This document shows positions 23,646-36,149 of a stretch of DNA of 64,000 nucleotides, in pieces. How positions within the stretch are numbered: position 1 is the stretch's first letter; the number at the start of each line of letters is the position of its first letter. This DNA is from Morella rubra (taxonomy: Eukaryota > Streptophyta > Magnoliopsida > Fagales > Myricaceae). The notes beneath the pieces were generated by a model. That model was given only the letters and a program-made list of their open reading frames with translations, made no database searches and had not been told where the DNA came from. The position numbers and the translations under genes are program-made. Location of the stretch: the NCBI GenBank assembly GCA_003952965.2, contig CM025849.1, positions 33,545,388-33,609,387 on the forward strand. Reading direction: 5' to 3'.

Positions 23646-24869
23646 TTACCTGCAGATATACAACAGGAAAAATGCCTGTGGAATGGTTGTTTACTTACTC
23701 TCGCTGATTCTCTGTTTTTTTTACTCTGTTTTGTAGTTCGCTTATAGATATCTATATTTGTCCTTGAACATATAAAAATTGATCTTTATCACTCCAGGAG
23801 GGGGAGTTATCCAAGCCACAATAGGATTAGTAGCAGTCTTCACATTCCAAGCCCTGAGATGTTCATAGGAGACTCAATACACCTGTGCGGAGAACTTACA
23901 GATAACCAAGGGAGGCTTGCCATGAGCTACCCTATTTCGTTGAAACCAAATTAGATCAACCATATTAACTGGTTAGTACTGGTCTTAATTTCTCAAGTAG
24001 AGGTCAAATTATAGGCGTTGGACTGGTGAGTCATTTCCAATCAGCATCAGCATGTTCCTAATGACCCCTCGACTGGTCAAATTTTCGAAAGAGCTCAGCA
24101 TTCACATCATGCACTTACAAGGACTTCATATTTGTGCCCAGCATGTTCCAATTTTTGAGCCTATATAAATTGTCTTTTTTTTTTTTGTGGGGGGTGGATT
24201 GCTTCGGAATCGTGCATACAAAGAGAGAGAGTCTTCCACTAGAAGTAGATCAGAGCCATCATTTGAGCCTGAGGTTCTTTTCGATCATATATAGTACTGA
24301 CAATATCTAGTGCATGCCATGGAGTGGCAAGAGAACCAACATAAAGGAAGGTTTACATTTTGATTACTCCATTATCTATTTGGGACCTATCGGCCTTTTG
24401 GTAGATAGAAGTTGAATCTCCAAACTTTATTCTCTTACATAATTGTAAGATTAAGGAGTATTAGTATAAGTATCTCCAAAGATGGACACATTCAGTCTGA
24501 TGAAGTACAATTTCTTTGACTTATCAATGTCGATAATTAGGTTGTTTATTGAATCAATGAAAAAGGCTACACAGGGTGAACAAGTGGTACTCTCAGTAAC
24601 AAACTCTCTTCCTTTAGTTATTTTGGTTCAACATAAGAACAACGCTCAGTATCATCAATCAAAAAGCTAGTACTGTCAGTAACAAAAAGAGCCCAATGTT
24701 ACGAGCTCCTATTATTTTTTGCGCCAAGAGAGATGAAAGTTTTATTTGCAAAGAAATGTTGCACATTTATAAGAGAGATCTTTTGGAAGATTCTTTGCTG
24801 GTAAGGATCAACTACAACATCTCTCTTCCTCAGTCTCTTCCTCTGCCTCTATTTGTTGGAGGGCTTTAG
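23646..24869. other. Spacer between the NLR remnant and PAP copy C
   Basis: No recognisable gene. Sequence is AT-rich, with a poly(T) run near 24176-24187. Short open frames here (for example 24482-24670, plus) show no family resemblance. Confidence 0.6.
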
Positions 24870-27800
24870 CTATTTGGTGATGCGGAAGCTATCCTCAACA
24901 TTTCTTGTATTAGAGTTCACAAACTGCAAAAATAGAGACAAAGGTTGAGACAAACATGCGCGCATGCACAAAAATGGCTGAAGTCTATATTTGTATCTAA
25001 TGCTTAAGAATTTCATGCTTGAGTTAGAAAGAATAATACTAGACCAAAGGCGAGACAACTTATTGTCCTTTGAAATGTGTTGAGTTTCACATTGGATAGC
25101 TAAAACATGAAGGTGTTTTTTGGGTGATAAGTCTGACATGAATGTCTATGAGTCCTAACAATTCTCATATAACTAAACAGCCTACGTTTGGATCCACTGC
25201 CAAAAAATTTCCTGTTCAGCCACCACATAAGTGAAACACGTGAGAGGAATTTACACTTAAAGTTTAGACTGGAGCACACTAACCTTGAAATATAGCTCGG
25301 TAGTTGTTGCCCTCACTTTGGCATAACCAAATTCAGATATCCTGACTAAGCTCCAGCTATTCGACTGCTGATGAACAACAAAAGGTAAAATCTATGTACA
25401 TTGGCTAAAAAAGAAAGTGCAAGTACATTTACCAAGTATATGATTGAATGTTATATTTCGGTAAGAGAGGAATGGCTTACATCAGTTGAGAAGCCGTCCA
25501 AGGCAAAGCCAGCCAGCCAACAATTGCTTGAACTGGGGCATTGTAATTGCTATTGTCGGACGTATCAATCCCATTTGCATCTTTTGTAGGCATAGCCAAG
25601 CATTCTCCTTGATAAACAGCACAAGTTCTCTCGTAATTATGTACATGACCAAACAAAGCCATATCGACCTAATTCATATTTCAAACATTAGATATTAGAA
25701 AGAAATACTAGTCTGAAAATGTCCAGCTTGCAGTATGTAACAATTCAAATTTGAGATTGCTTGATACTGAAGCCATAATGGTTCCACAGCATAAACGAAG
25801 AATGGATCAACACTGGTGTCTACATTTTCAGAAGTATACATAGGTCTGTGCCTGCAATTGAGCAACTTATACACATTACAATTTTTACAACTTAGAATGA
25901 ACCTTTGTCATGTATCAACAGTATCTGAAGGCAACAATTGAAGGCTTGTTAAACTATCTTTGGAGAAGTAAAATGAAAGCTGGTTATTCGTTTAGCTTTT
26001 CCATTAATGTTTTGGATGTGTTAAGTTACTCACCCCATAAAAACCAACCATGGAGTTATTGACCGATCAACTGAAGCCATGTCTGCCGCCATCCAATTAT
26101 ACTATTTATTGCATTAACCCCATAGAATAAGTTAACAGAAAAGGCAATAGAAAAATAAATAATAGAGCAATTGATTGATAAATGGCCTTTCAGCTAATTT
26201 TACCTGCTCAGAATCAACTGACCAATCATGCTCGGTTGAAATTATCGTGACGTGAACACTTCCTTGTTCTATTGAAGACTATGGCTTATCCATTGCTGAT
26301 GTTGGCATTTGAAAATAGCTCTCATAAGCAACTCCACATTCCCCACCTGAATCTGGAGTTATGTATACTGATCCGGAGTTTATATAGTCTCTCCACCAAG
26401 AAGGATAACCACATATATATATATAATGTTTGGCCAGATCTGCTTCATAAATAATTTGAGATTTGGAGGATGTTTGAGGAACTTACCTCTCATGGTTTCC
26501 AATTGCTGTCATGTAAGGGATTTGGGAAGCCACAGGGTTGATGAGGTCAAGGAAATATTCCCACTCTACTAAAAAGCCTGTTGCATAGCTAATATCTCCA
26601 ATATGGAAGACGGAATTGACATTTCCAGAATTCACTTCTTCGCCACAGCGTTAATCACCGAAATAGATCCCGGCTACACGAGTCCCAGATGAAAAACGTC
26701 TCTAGTCAATGACTAGAAGTAATATAGCTTGTACTTTTATCAATATGGTGCACTTGCTCTTGCAACTTGGCATCTGTAAACTATAGTAGTAATGTAGTAA
26801 TGAACGTAGAATTAGATGCGTCCTACCTGAATGTAGTGTTCACTGTTCAACTGAAGAATCAAAAGGAGCTTTGCCCATGTAACCATATGTAATAAAAGTA
26901 ACTTCATCTGATCCTCCAGCAGGTGGAGTACGAAATTGGATTTGATTACTCCATCCAACCGAATCACTGCATTAATTGAATCACTTAATGTAAATAAAAT
27001 ACCTCAAATTTGATAATCAGGGATAGCTACACGATTACTTGAGGCCATAAATAATATCTGAGTTCGTAGCTACTTGCTATAGGTATGGAACATACACCAT
27101 ATCTTGGTTCAGAATGCAGGGAATTATCCCAGACGGTTAAAATAAGTGCAAAGATCTTTAATCAAATTCATTGTCGAGGTCAATAGACTCAATATGAAGA
27201 ACTTTAATTATAGGATGCATTAAAAGACTTCCGCATGGTGAATACCTTCCATAGCTGTAGGAGAAGATGCTTGAAGGCTGGAGTCCAGTCATGACTGCTG
27301 TATGGATGAATCCCGGATCATGCCACCAGAAGTCCGCTGCTGGACTTGAAGTAGATCTGAAGCTGTAAGCATTTATAGTGACAAGGGAAAATCTAAGCAG
27401 AAGATGGAGAATCATGGAGAGAAGTACAAGTGAAAATTAAAATTGACCAATGTAATGTCACTTGTTTCTCTTGTCTAGGGAAGCAAAGACATAGACTGTC
27501 ATGGGACGAAGGAACTCACTGCACATATCAGCCTGTGTGAATGTTGTCACAACCGAAGTTTGTGACATGCCATCTCCATACTGCACTTGTTGAGGTGCGT
27601 CATCCCCACTAACCCATGTTAATCTCATCTGCACAGCCAATCACAATATTTATGTCTTAGAATAAAGCAACATCTATCTTATTACCTTACAACTAAATCA
27701 GCAGGCGTGGATACTTCACCGTAGACAGAAGGAAACAAAAACAAAAATCTGCCGAGGCTTACTGATGTCTCCGAGGAATCTACGCTTGAGAGATGTCCAT

Positions 27801-29180
27801 ACAGTGGCATGTTGGGATTAGCAAAACTTAGAGGGCTCGTTGTAGTTAAAATGCAAGGTGTGGCGAATTCACCAGTGAAGAACACAAATTCAATGTCGGT
27901 TCTTATGTTGACCACATGAAATGTTATGGAACCACTGCACGTGGACACAATGCAGTTGTCAAACAGATCATATAGCAGTCCGTGGTCGCACAACTGAGAT
28001 AGTTCGGATCATTGCTCACGTACTGTGCCCGCAATTGTTTTTTTTTTTGGGTAGAAGTAGTAGATATTCATGTTGGGACAATTAGTTAAATTTTGTTTGA
28101 ATGCCGGCGAGAATATGTACAAGCCAATCATGTATAATTAAACGTCAATTAGCTAGCTATTTGAACGATTGGGACAATCAGCCATTGCATGTGAAACGCG
28201 ACAAAGTTTTCTTGAGATGAAATCGTGCAATGTTAAAGCTCATAAGGGCATGCTCTAGTACAATTCGTTAAGTTTATTGTGATTTTTTATTTTCTTTTAG
28301 GTGTATATTTCATCTCACCCTTTTCGTTTGAGCAGGATTAATATTGAATCTTAGTGACCCAAAAGAGGAAAATAGTAAATCTTAATCTGCTTATAAAACA
28401 TTTTTATTAATGCTTGTTGTGACTAGCCGATATAATCGAGCTTGCCTCGTGCTTCTAGAATTAACTTATAATAATGTTTTCGATTTTGATGAACTTATAT
28501 TTATATATGGTTAATTAATAAGTTTCTTCCTAAATTAATATTTTATTCGAAGTTTATATTAGTACTTTTTTTTTTCTAAGCAAGTTTACATTAGTACGTA
28601 TTTATCTTCACAGGATATTGACATAAAAGAGGAAGATCATTAGTGTCACAAGTTTGTAAATAATAACCCTCCCTTGTCAGACAATCTGTGATACTGCATG
28701 TACATGTCACAGAATCAATTAGACAAACCAAGTTTGTAATAGATGAGTCAAAAAATCATAAACAACATAAAATAGACAATAATTGAGTTTAAAGATCGGT
28801 TACTCACTCTGCAGTAGAAAGTGAAATCATCGCAACCCAATCACTACTGTCCGCAAGTAAAACTCCACTAACGGTAACCGTGAGATATAATGAATCTGAC
28901 AAGAGTTGTCCGGACTGACACTAATTTGGAGAAAAGGGTTTGGATCAGAACATGGGAGCAACTTCCTTCTATTTACTACACGAAAATCTGATATAGCAGT
29001 GTAATTCTGATGCTCAGCTAGAGACACCGCAGTAAAAGAATGCAAAGTTGATGAAGCTGAAGAATAAACAAGATTAATGGTAATGAGTGAGAACAAAAAC
29101 AGCTTGAGGAACCAAGAAGCTGAAGGTGAGGTCCCCATTAGAGGAGCAAGGATAAGAGATCGAGCAAAGGAATAAGACAC
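24870..29180 (-). pseudogene. Purple acid phosphatase 27-like, copy C, degenerate
   Basis: All thirteen PAP exons are present: 29180-28808, 28693-28606, 28028-27763, 27628-27520, 27356-27246, 26966-26827, 26673-26487, 26390-26204, 26101-26034, 25851-~25762, 25668-25481, 25364-25284, 24923-24870. Lesions compared with copy B: one-base deletion in exon 1 (near 28912); donor of exon 2 changed from GT to AT; acceptor of exon 3 changed from AG to GG; four-base deletion in exon 3; two extra bases in exon 5; a 7-base near-duplication in exon 6 giving TGA at 26840-26842; a one-base deletion in exon 7; TGG to TAG at 26279-26281 in exon 8; donor of exon 10 lost; one-base deletion in exon 11. The first metal-binding Asp (YADMGKA in B) reads Tyr (YGYMGKA). 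Exon 13 still ends FRITK-stop. Clearly a pseudogene. Confidence 0.9.
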
Positions 29181-29246
29181 AGAATTATTTGAAAGTTCTT
29201 GCTGTAAGGAAGAGGATATTTTACGCTTCTTGGATTCTCTTTGCCA

Positions 29247-29256
29247 TCTTATAAAG
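29247..29256 (-). promoter_or_regulatory. TATA box of PAP copy C
   Basis: CTTTATAAGA on the minus strand, 66 bases before the ATG at 29180, in the same setting as the TATA box of copy B. It survives although the coding part is dead. Confidence 0.5.
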
Positions 29257-30433
29257 CACGGATAAGTTAATTCATATTTAGGCCAATACTAGATAGCGGA
29301 AGTTTGCTTTCGTTAATCAGTGACATTGTCAGTGAGGTTGATACTCGGGATACGGTAATTCTATATATGTGTTTTTTTTTTAACTCTTGTGATTGTGAAT
29401 TGTCTCAATGATGTGCTTCTTAAACTTTCTTTTTGACTCATTCGATCTCAATCACCTCAGATCGCTATTTTTTCACTGATCAAAGCTTTATCCAAAACTC
29501 TCAAACTCTCAATCACCTCTCTACCTATTTAATCACCATGGCCTCACTCTTTTTCTTTTTCTTTTTCTTTTTTCTTTTTTCTTTTGTTTTTAAGTTTTTT
29601 GTTACTGTTTTCTAAGCTTCATGCGTGTATATAGCATTCATATATCTTGTCTTTGACTTTAAAATTGGGTAATCATCCAGCAAGAGCTGATCTCTCTCTC
29701 TCTCTAGCTCTCTGGATCTCGTCCTCGAATAATTATAATACTTTGGTTTTCTATAGCATGGAATTATTTTTCAAATTAGATGGTTAAATCCAAGTTTTGT
29801 ACATAAGAGTATATATAAAACTATATATGAGATATACAATGAATTAGAGAAAAAAAAATTAAAAAACTTGCTGAAAACAATAAATACTGAATGAAAAAAA
29901 AATTGAAAACCAGATGGTACTGCTTTAGAAATTCGATTATATTGCTTTTTCCGTTTAAAGTGTGAGGTTGCTGGTATTACACATTTTTTTTTAATATTGT
30001 TGCTCTTTCAAATTGATTATATTAGCAGATAATTTAGCATGAATATTTCTCCACTTAGGTTCTTGTAAAAATCATTGAAGTCCCGCAAGGAATACACATG
30101 CACCCATTAAAGCCACATACTGCAAATCTCCTTATTAGTACACTCGAATACTCTTTGATCTTTTATTTGGATAATTATACGGAACAGAGTACTTAATTAC
30201 CGTACACATCAGGGCATATCCTTTTATATGAATTTATATCCTCTAAACATTCTTAGCATATTCTTTTATGCATGGTACCTAATAGGCAAACAATCGTTCC
30301 AATTACAAGGTTGGATTGAGATACTCTATCCAAATTAAACTAAAAAATTCATTTAAGAAATTGCAAAGAATTTTTGTCTCTCTCAGTTCATAAAAGTATA
30401 ATAGATTTCTTTCTAAGCTCATATTAGTGTAAT

Positions 30434-30600
30434 CCACCCCAAGTTGCCTCAATGGTTAAGATGAATAAGAGGCCATGTGGATGAAGTGCACGATCCCAGA
30501 GTTTGCCTATGATTTAAGAGGTAGTATGGACTGTAGGTCGTTCGAGCCTTGTTTAGGAGATTTCTGAGCATAGGCTATTGTCTAAGGCCCTCAAACTAAG
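30434..30600 (+). mobile_element. SINE-like element
   Basis: It begins with AGTTGCCTCAATGGTTAAG (A-box-like) and has GGTCGTTCGAGCC (B-box-like) about 90 bases further on. The start is very similar to the element at 15017, so both may belong to one SINE family. No poly(A) end or target duplication is clear. Confidence 0.35.
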
Positions 30601-31099
30601 TCTCAAAATATCCCTTAAACATTTTGAAATCCTCATTTAATGCAAAGAAAAACATAAATTCAAAATTTCAAAAGAAATGACTTCTAACTTTAAAATTCAA
30701 AAAAGACTATTGGATTTTCAATTTTAAAATTAACAAAAAAAAGACTATAAGACTTCCAACTTTTAGCCCTTTTTTAATTCTTATTTTATCTCTACTTTCA
30801 CTATTCTCTTTACCAATTTTTCCTTTTCACTTCTCAATTGATATCCTACTTTCACTCTTTTGTTCACCATTTTTCCTTATTTTTCTATTGTAAACTATAT
30901 CCTTCCTTCTTTCTAGCTAACCTTTCAACTTTCAAATTAGTTTTATACTTTTATTTTATATTGTTGTAGCTATCAATTTTTTATCTAGAGAAAATTGAGA
31001 ATTTGAGATTAAGTTGAAGTACAGTATAGTTTTTTAAATTTCTGTTTGTGTTGATTGTAGTTATATTTTTTAATTTAGAATAATTTTGAGATATCTAAT

Positions 31100-31320
31100 A
31101 TGTCTAATAGAAAATAGGAATCAGGACATGAAAAGTTCAAAAAAAAAAAAAAACGAAAATGAGGAAAGAAGTTTTTCAAAACTAAAACTAATAAAATAAA
31201 TTATTATGATGCAAGAAAGATTAAATTTATTAGCTATATTATCAATTGAAAATGATCTATTGACAAATCTTGAATACAAACTTTGATAAGTAATTTTGCA
31301 TCTCAAAAAGCAGAAGAATA
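31100..31320 (+). mobile_element. Internally deleted hAT-type (MYM/TTF zinc-finger-like) transposase relic
   Basis: From 31100 the plus strand reads MSNRK, stop, ESGHEKFKKK, the usual N-terminus of the plant TTF/MYM-type zinc-finger transposon proteins. From about 31156 it reads RSFSKLKLIK, stop, IIMMQERLNLLAILSIENDLLTNL, the usual C-terminal hAT dimerisation end of the same proteins. The several hundred residues normally between them are missing, so this is a deletion derivative, further broken by stops and a long A-run. Element ends were not found; similar CTAAGGCCC blocks occur near 30570 and 31406. Confidence 0.6.
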
Positions 31321-31609
31321 ATTTTTAACTAAAATTTATTAATATTTTATATTTTAATATAATAATTTATAATTTATTATAAATATCTCTTTTTATAGTT
31401 TCACCTAAGGCCCCATTTATGTTAGAGACAGCCTTGACCTCATCAAGATTTGTCATTGCGTCAAGCCCATTAAATGGGTGCAATGGATTTTCGAGTATGT
31501 TCATATATTATATACATTCGAGTCCGGTACATAGATGAGTGCAATGGATTTTTCTCGTTCTAAAAAAAAAATTGACAAAGTTAGCCATCATCTTCAAAAT
31601 ACCAAACCA

Positions 31610-32350
31610 TCCAATGTAAACTGCGCATTCTTGATTAATCTCATTTTTCAATTATTGAACCATTTCATTTTACCAATCTCAATGATTTACATTAAAACCA
31701 ATAGTTGATCTTGAAATAATTTCTCATAATAAAATACACGAGTAGAAATTCTGAAGTATTTGTATCCAAAAAAAGGGAATACACAAGAACTCTCTCACGC
31801 AAAGTAAACCATTATTAATTTTGGAAGGATCAGAATATCAGATCATAAGCATCTTGTTTATTGTGTTTGACTTTTTAGATAAATCTCCTTTCTTTTTTAT
31901 TTGCGTATAATTCACTGCGGGAGTAATAATAACCATCCAAGATAAAGAATATAAACAGTGTAACATAAGAATTGACTGAAGTGAAATTGTTAGTCTTAAT
32001 TAACAAATTATGTTTGGAAGGATTCAGTAGAAAAGAACATGGATAATAAATGACAAAATTAGCCTAATTATCATAAACTTTCATTGAAATACGGTGTTCT
32101 TGAAAACAGTCATAGAACCAATGTAAACTGCGCATTCTTGATTAATCTCATTTTTCAATTATGAACCGGATTTACATTCCGTAATCACAATTTGTATCCG
32201 AAGGGTGGAAGGATTCCATCTCATTGTTTTCTGATAAACTTCGTCACCATCCAAGATAAAGAATATAAAGAGTGTAAAATAAGAATTGACTGAAGTGAAA
32301 TTGTTAGTCTTAATTAACAAATTACGTTTGGAAGGATTCAGTAGAAAAGA
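31610..32350. repeat. Rearranged direct repeat
   Basis: Two blocks occur twice in the same order and orientation. Block X (ACTGCGCATTCTTGATTAAT context) is near 31613-31660 and 32118-32163. Block Y (about 100 bases, containing GATTGACTGAAGTGAAATTG) is at about 31940-32040 and 32252-32350. The X-to-X spacing is about 505 bases and Y-to-Y about 312, so the second copy has lost about 190 bases between the blocks. Confidence 0.75.
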
Positions 32351-33096
32351 TTTGTTTACATGGATAAGCGACTATCTCCCGAGTGAGGAAATTCCTAAAC
32401 TTTCATTGAAGGCTGATAACGGTGTTCTTGAAAACCGTCTATTTTAAAGGATGATTTTTTTAGAGCAGTTTTCAGAAATGTCTCTGCGCTGTTTCTTCCT
32501 TTCCTCAGCTTTCTTAGGCATCAAACAGTATGACCTCGGATTGCAACATTCAAATTTACAGTTGAAAAAAGAGGAGAGGATCTGTGTTTGATACAGGTGC
32601 TTGAAGCCTGTGCTTAGCTTGTGGCTGCAGGTGGTATTGAGAATGCTAACATTGGCCTTGAGCTAGTTCTCCATCTTGCCTTTGCATCATGATGCGATGC
32701 AGTGAATTGCGAGAACAGATAAATTCACAGCCGTCACTTTACATGACTTTGCAGTATGTCTTTACACTGAATCCATTCTAGAGAATACTGGCTTGGTGTA
32801 AAGCTCTCTATTCTACAAAAATATTATCACCCTCTGATAAATACTTCTTCAATTATAAGGAAGCTCTTTTGCTTGAATGAGTATTCCCAAATTTTTTCAG
32901 GAACATAGCATGTCAATCGAATTTTAAAATCAAATAAAAAAACAAATATAGTTGGTTGCTGGAGTTAGATTAATTTATTACTAGAGATTACAGTAAGATC
33001 AACTGGTAGAAACACTTCTAAAGTCTAGAGATTGCTCGGACTAACAAAACAACAAGCGAAAATCCAACAAATACTACTGCAAGAAACTGGGAACTT

Positions 33097-33657
33097 TTAG
33101 AAGTGCAATACAGAGACATTGTATTCAACCACAGCATCTCCAGTTTTTGGACTTAAGCTTACTGTGCTCGCCAAAGCGTAGCCTCGAGCGAATCGGAAAA
33201 CTCCACTGCCTCCCACAATTGGCATCTCCCTGACCATATCAAGAACAGGATTACGCCCAAGAATTGTCAGGGCACTTCCATTGTACATACCTTCTAAGAA
33301 AGCAAAATTTATCACCATCAGCAACCCTGAGTCATGTTGAGAAGCCAAAGCATACATTCCCTGAGCTCTTCCCACAAGCTTGGATGTTTTCTCTGGCCCT
33401 TCCGTCAATGGATCGTCTATCATATAAGTAGTGCCAAACTGACCAACTGACTTGTTTGGTGGTGGGACAATTCTAATGGCAGTCGGTTTTGTGCCGTCTA
33501 GGATGTCGTGGAAATAAAAGTGCAAGCGGGTCATTTTCTCAATGCGTTTTGCATATGTGCTAACAGGGGACTGCTCTGAGAATATTCCGAAAATGGTGGT
33601 GAGCCAAGTTGAGAATAGGAAAAGATAAAAGGAGACGAGAGTCAGAAAAGAAGCCAT
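33097..33657 (-). CDS. Dirigent protein 1
   Basis: Secreted dirigent-family protein, 186 residues, intact and intronless like most of the family. Dirigent proteins form beta-barrels that steer the stereochemistry of phenoxy-radical coupling in lignan and lignin-like metabolism. An N-terminal hydrophobic signal segment (about residues 1-24, FLTLVSFYLFLFSTWLTTIFG) is followed by the family blocks LHFYFHDILDG, GTTYMIDDPLTEG, SKLVGRAQGMYA, MVINFAFLEGMYNGSALTILG, REMPIVGGSGVFRFARGYA and a VEYNVSVLHF end. Candidate N-glycosylation sites are NKS, NGS and NVS. A TATA box lies 44 bases before the ATG. It is a tandem paralogue of the dirigent gene at 35573-36149. The exact substrate cannot be told from sequence. 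Confidence 0.93.
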   Translation of the reverse strand: MASFLTLVSFYLFLFSTWLTTIFGIFSEQSPVSTYAKRIEKMTRLHFYFHDILDGTKPTAIRIVPPPNKSVGQFGTTYMIDDPLTEGPEKTSKLVGRAQGMYALASQHDSGLLMVINFAFLEGMYNGSALTILGRNPVLDMVREMPIVGGSGVFRFARGYALASTVSLSPKTGDAVVEYNVSVLHF

Positions 33658-33700
33658 TTTGATCCTGTTTCCTGCTGTTTGGCCCGGTAGTAAAATAGGC

Positions 33701-33710
33701 TATTTATAGG
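33701..33710 (-). promoter_or_regulatory. TATA box of dirigent gene 1
   Basis: CCTATAAATA on the minus strand, 44 bases upstream of the ATG at 33657. A near-consensus plant TATA box, implying a very short leader. Confidence 0.65.
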
Positions 33711-35572
33711 GTACTGAAAAGAGGTTAATTTCCTATGAGATAAGCTTTCAGGTGGTTTGTGATATAATGCTTTTGCATTCACCATCACTAAGGAAACGAA
33801 ATTTTTAAGGACTGTGGGAGGCATTAAAGTTTGATCAAGCGTGGTTTTCGTGGTTACAATGAGAGGGATCAACTCAGCCAGGTGTTCAGATTGGTTTCAA
33901 CAGATAAACCTCTCAGGTCTAGCTGGTTTGACTAGCAGATGTAATTAAGCTTTAGCAAAATGGTGGCAAACCTGCCGACGCCAGGAGTGTTATAATAATC
34001 ACCTAACAGTTTGCTACTTTTGGTTTGCTAGTATCCTCGGTTTTATTTGCCAAGGGTCCGTTTTCCAACTGAATGATGACTACTAAACAGTGACTTCTCA
34101 TTCCTTTGCAATTTCTGTGAAAGATTTTGGCTGGTCTTTTAATTTGCAATTTGCAGTGTTATTTAGTTCTTACCCTGAAGCATTTCTGTGTCTTTTCTTA
34201 TTGATAGAATGGAGTTTTTCATATACTTACCATGAACTGCCGCCTTGGTCCCTTCCCCATGTGGATCACAATAAACCCGTACTTCGTCAAGTTTATTTGC
34301 TTACAGATGACCATTAAAGCCCCATTTCAATCCTTGAAGACAAAAGTGCTTGTGGCTGGTATTTCATCTAAAGCAGGTTGGTAACAAGACTTATTGCATG
34401 TACAAAAAAAAATGAAAAGAATGACAGAAAGAGGAAAGCTATCATATGAGTTTGCAAAGCATGTCCATATCCATATGACCTTTCTGTTTCAGTCAGAATT
34501 CTGGAATGATTCAAGATGACCATGCTTGCTTCACAAACAAGGCTTCAGAACTTTGCTTTTGGTAGGTCATCACAGCTTTCACACTTTTCCGTGCATATCA
34601 AGTTTTAGCCAAATCATCCTGACTTGCTAACTTGAATGTGGAGACATGACACACTCATCCACGACCCCATTAACCCTGTCTGCCTTAGCCCTTGGACCTC
34701 TTATTTTAGAAAAAAAAATATTAGGTATTGGCAGAGTATACGCTCATGGAATCTTTTAGGGATGAGGGGACAGGTGTGTGATTATCATCAGCAAGACATG
34801 AAAATCGAAGTATGACCACTATGAATGAAAGTTTTTCTGAGTGAAAAAGTAGAATGCAGCATTTTTTCTGAGGTGGTTCTTGGAAAGTAGGTAGTTTTCG
34901 GAATTGCTTAAGAAATCCACCCAACTGATTGATTAGCCAAGTTTGATTGGAGAGAGCTTAAGCACATGTGGGTTCCTCCTGACTTTTTGAGCAAGTACGG
35001 ACGATGGCCATAGTCTACAGCGTGCCTAATGTATTTGGAAAACCTTTCATCCACTCTTCTCTGTCCAGCAATTTACTTCACCAAAAAGGGGGAGAAAATA
35101 AAACAGATATTCTCTTTTGGTCATGGTCATGCTTCGAAAATTCTAATGCACGAAGACAACACCTAATGGATCGAACACTCGAGTCTTATTTCCTACGATA
35201 CTATAGCTTTTCATTTTACACAATAGGGATCAGCCTCGTCCTTGTCTTCTACTGGATCCAGAGTTCAAGCACGGTATGAAGTATAGAGATCATGCGGTAG
35301 ATGGAAGAGAAACACACAGGTTGAGAACTCAAATGTAGCAGACAAAGCTTACATATATCCATATGATTTCACTATTTTTCACGGCAATAATATATCTGTG
35401 GCAACCATGGGCCAGGTACAATAGAGTTCTCATATTTTTGGAAAATAAATAAACTTGACTAAAAAACAGGCACAATTGAGTAGCGATGGAAGTAAACAAG
35501 ACACGATTGGAAGTGAGTTAATGACTGAAAACAGGGGGAAAAAGAGTGGCCCTGGCTCATCCATTTGCCATG
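33711..35572. other. Spacer between the two dirigent genes
   Basis: No gene recognised. Short frames (for example 34090-34317 and 35004-35279, plus) lack family resemblance. The first part is the upstream region of dirigent gene 1 and the last part the 3' flank of dirigent gene 2. Confidence 0.6.
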
Positions 35573-36149
35573 CTAAGCCAGCATCAAGCTCGAATGCCAT
35601 ACAAAAACATTGTACTCAACAGTGGCATCTCCTGTGTTTGGATCAAGCCAAACTGTATGTGCCAATGCATAGCCACGAGCATGCCTGAAAAGCCCGCTAC
35701 CTCCAACAATAGGCATTTCTCTGACGTTATTGAACACTGGATTTCTCCCAAGAATGCTAATGCTACTTCCGTTGTACTTGCCTTCAATGAAAGCTAAGTT
35801 CATAACCATAAGCAGTGCAATCTCACTTTGACAAGCGATGGCATATAATCCCTGAGCTCTTCCAACAAGTTTTGACGTGGGCTTAAGCCCTTCGGTGAGT
35901 GCATCATCAATCATCATTGTGGTTCCGAAGTTGGTTGTGACTACTGTCTGTTTGCCCTGCAATTCTGACAGCACTTGGGTGTTTGCCACTAAGGATGTCA
36001 TGGAAGTAGAAGTGGAGGTGGCTCATCTTTTCTTCGTGTTTTATTGCTATGGCTTCAGTGAGTTCCTCGATGAAAGCTCCATTGATGGTACTCAGCGAGG
36101 CTGAGAAGATTGTGGAATAAAGAGTCATGAGAGTGACGAAACAAGCCAT
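35573..36149 (-). pseudogene. Dirigent protein 2, one-base frameshift
   Basis: Paralogue of the gene at 33097-33657. The start at 36149 gives a signal segment (MACFVTLMTLYSTIFSASLS) and the block HLHFYFHDILSGKHPSAVRIAG. Frame then shifts by one at a GGG run (35955-35957 on plus, CCC). The rest, from KQTVVTTNFGTTMMIDDALTEG through SKLVGRAQGLYA, LAFIEGKYNGSSISILGRN, REMPIVGGSGLFRHARGYA to VEYNVFVWH, is in the other frame. Removing one G would restore a single frame. All other family blocks are intact, so this is either a very young pseudogene or a base-call error. The tail after VWH is five or six residues longer than usual. Confidence 0.85.

Larger units (their letters stand above)
29257..33096. 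other. Repeat-rich spacer between PAP copy C and dirigent gene 1
   Basis: A 3.8 kb AT-rich stretch without an intact gene. It contains a pyrimidine-rich low-complexity run (29548-29590), a SINE-like segment (30434-30600), a hAT-type transposase relic (31100-31320) and a rearranged direct repeat (31610-32350). Confidence 0.6.
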
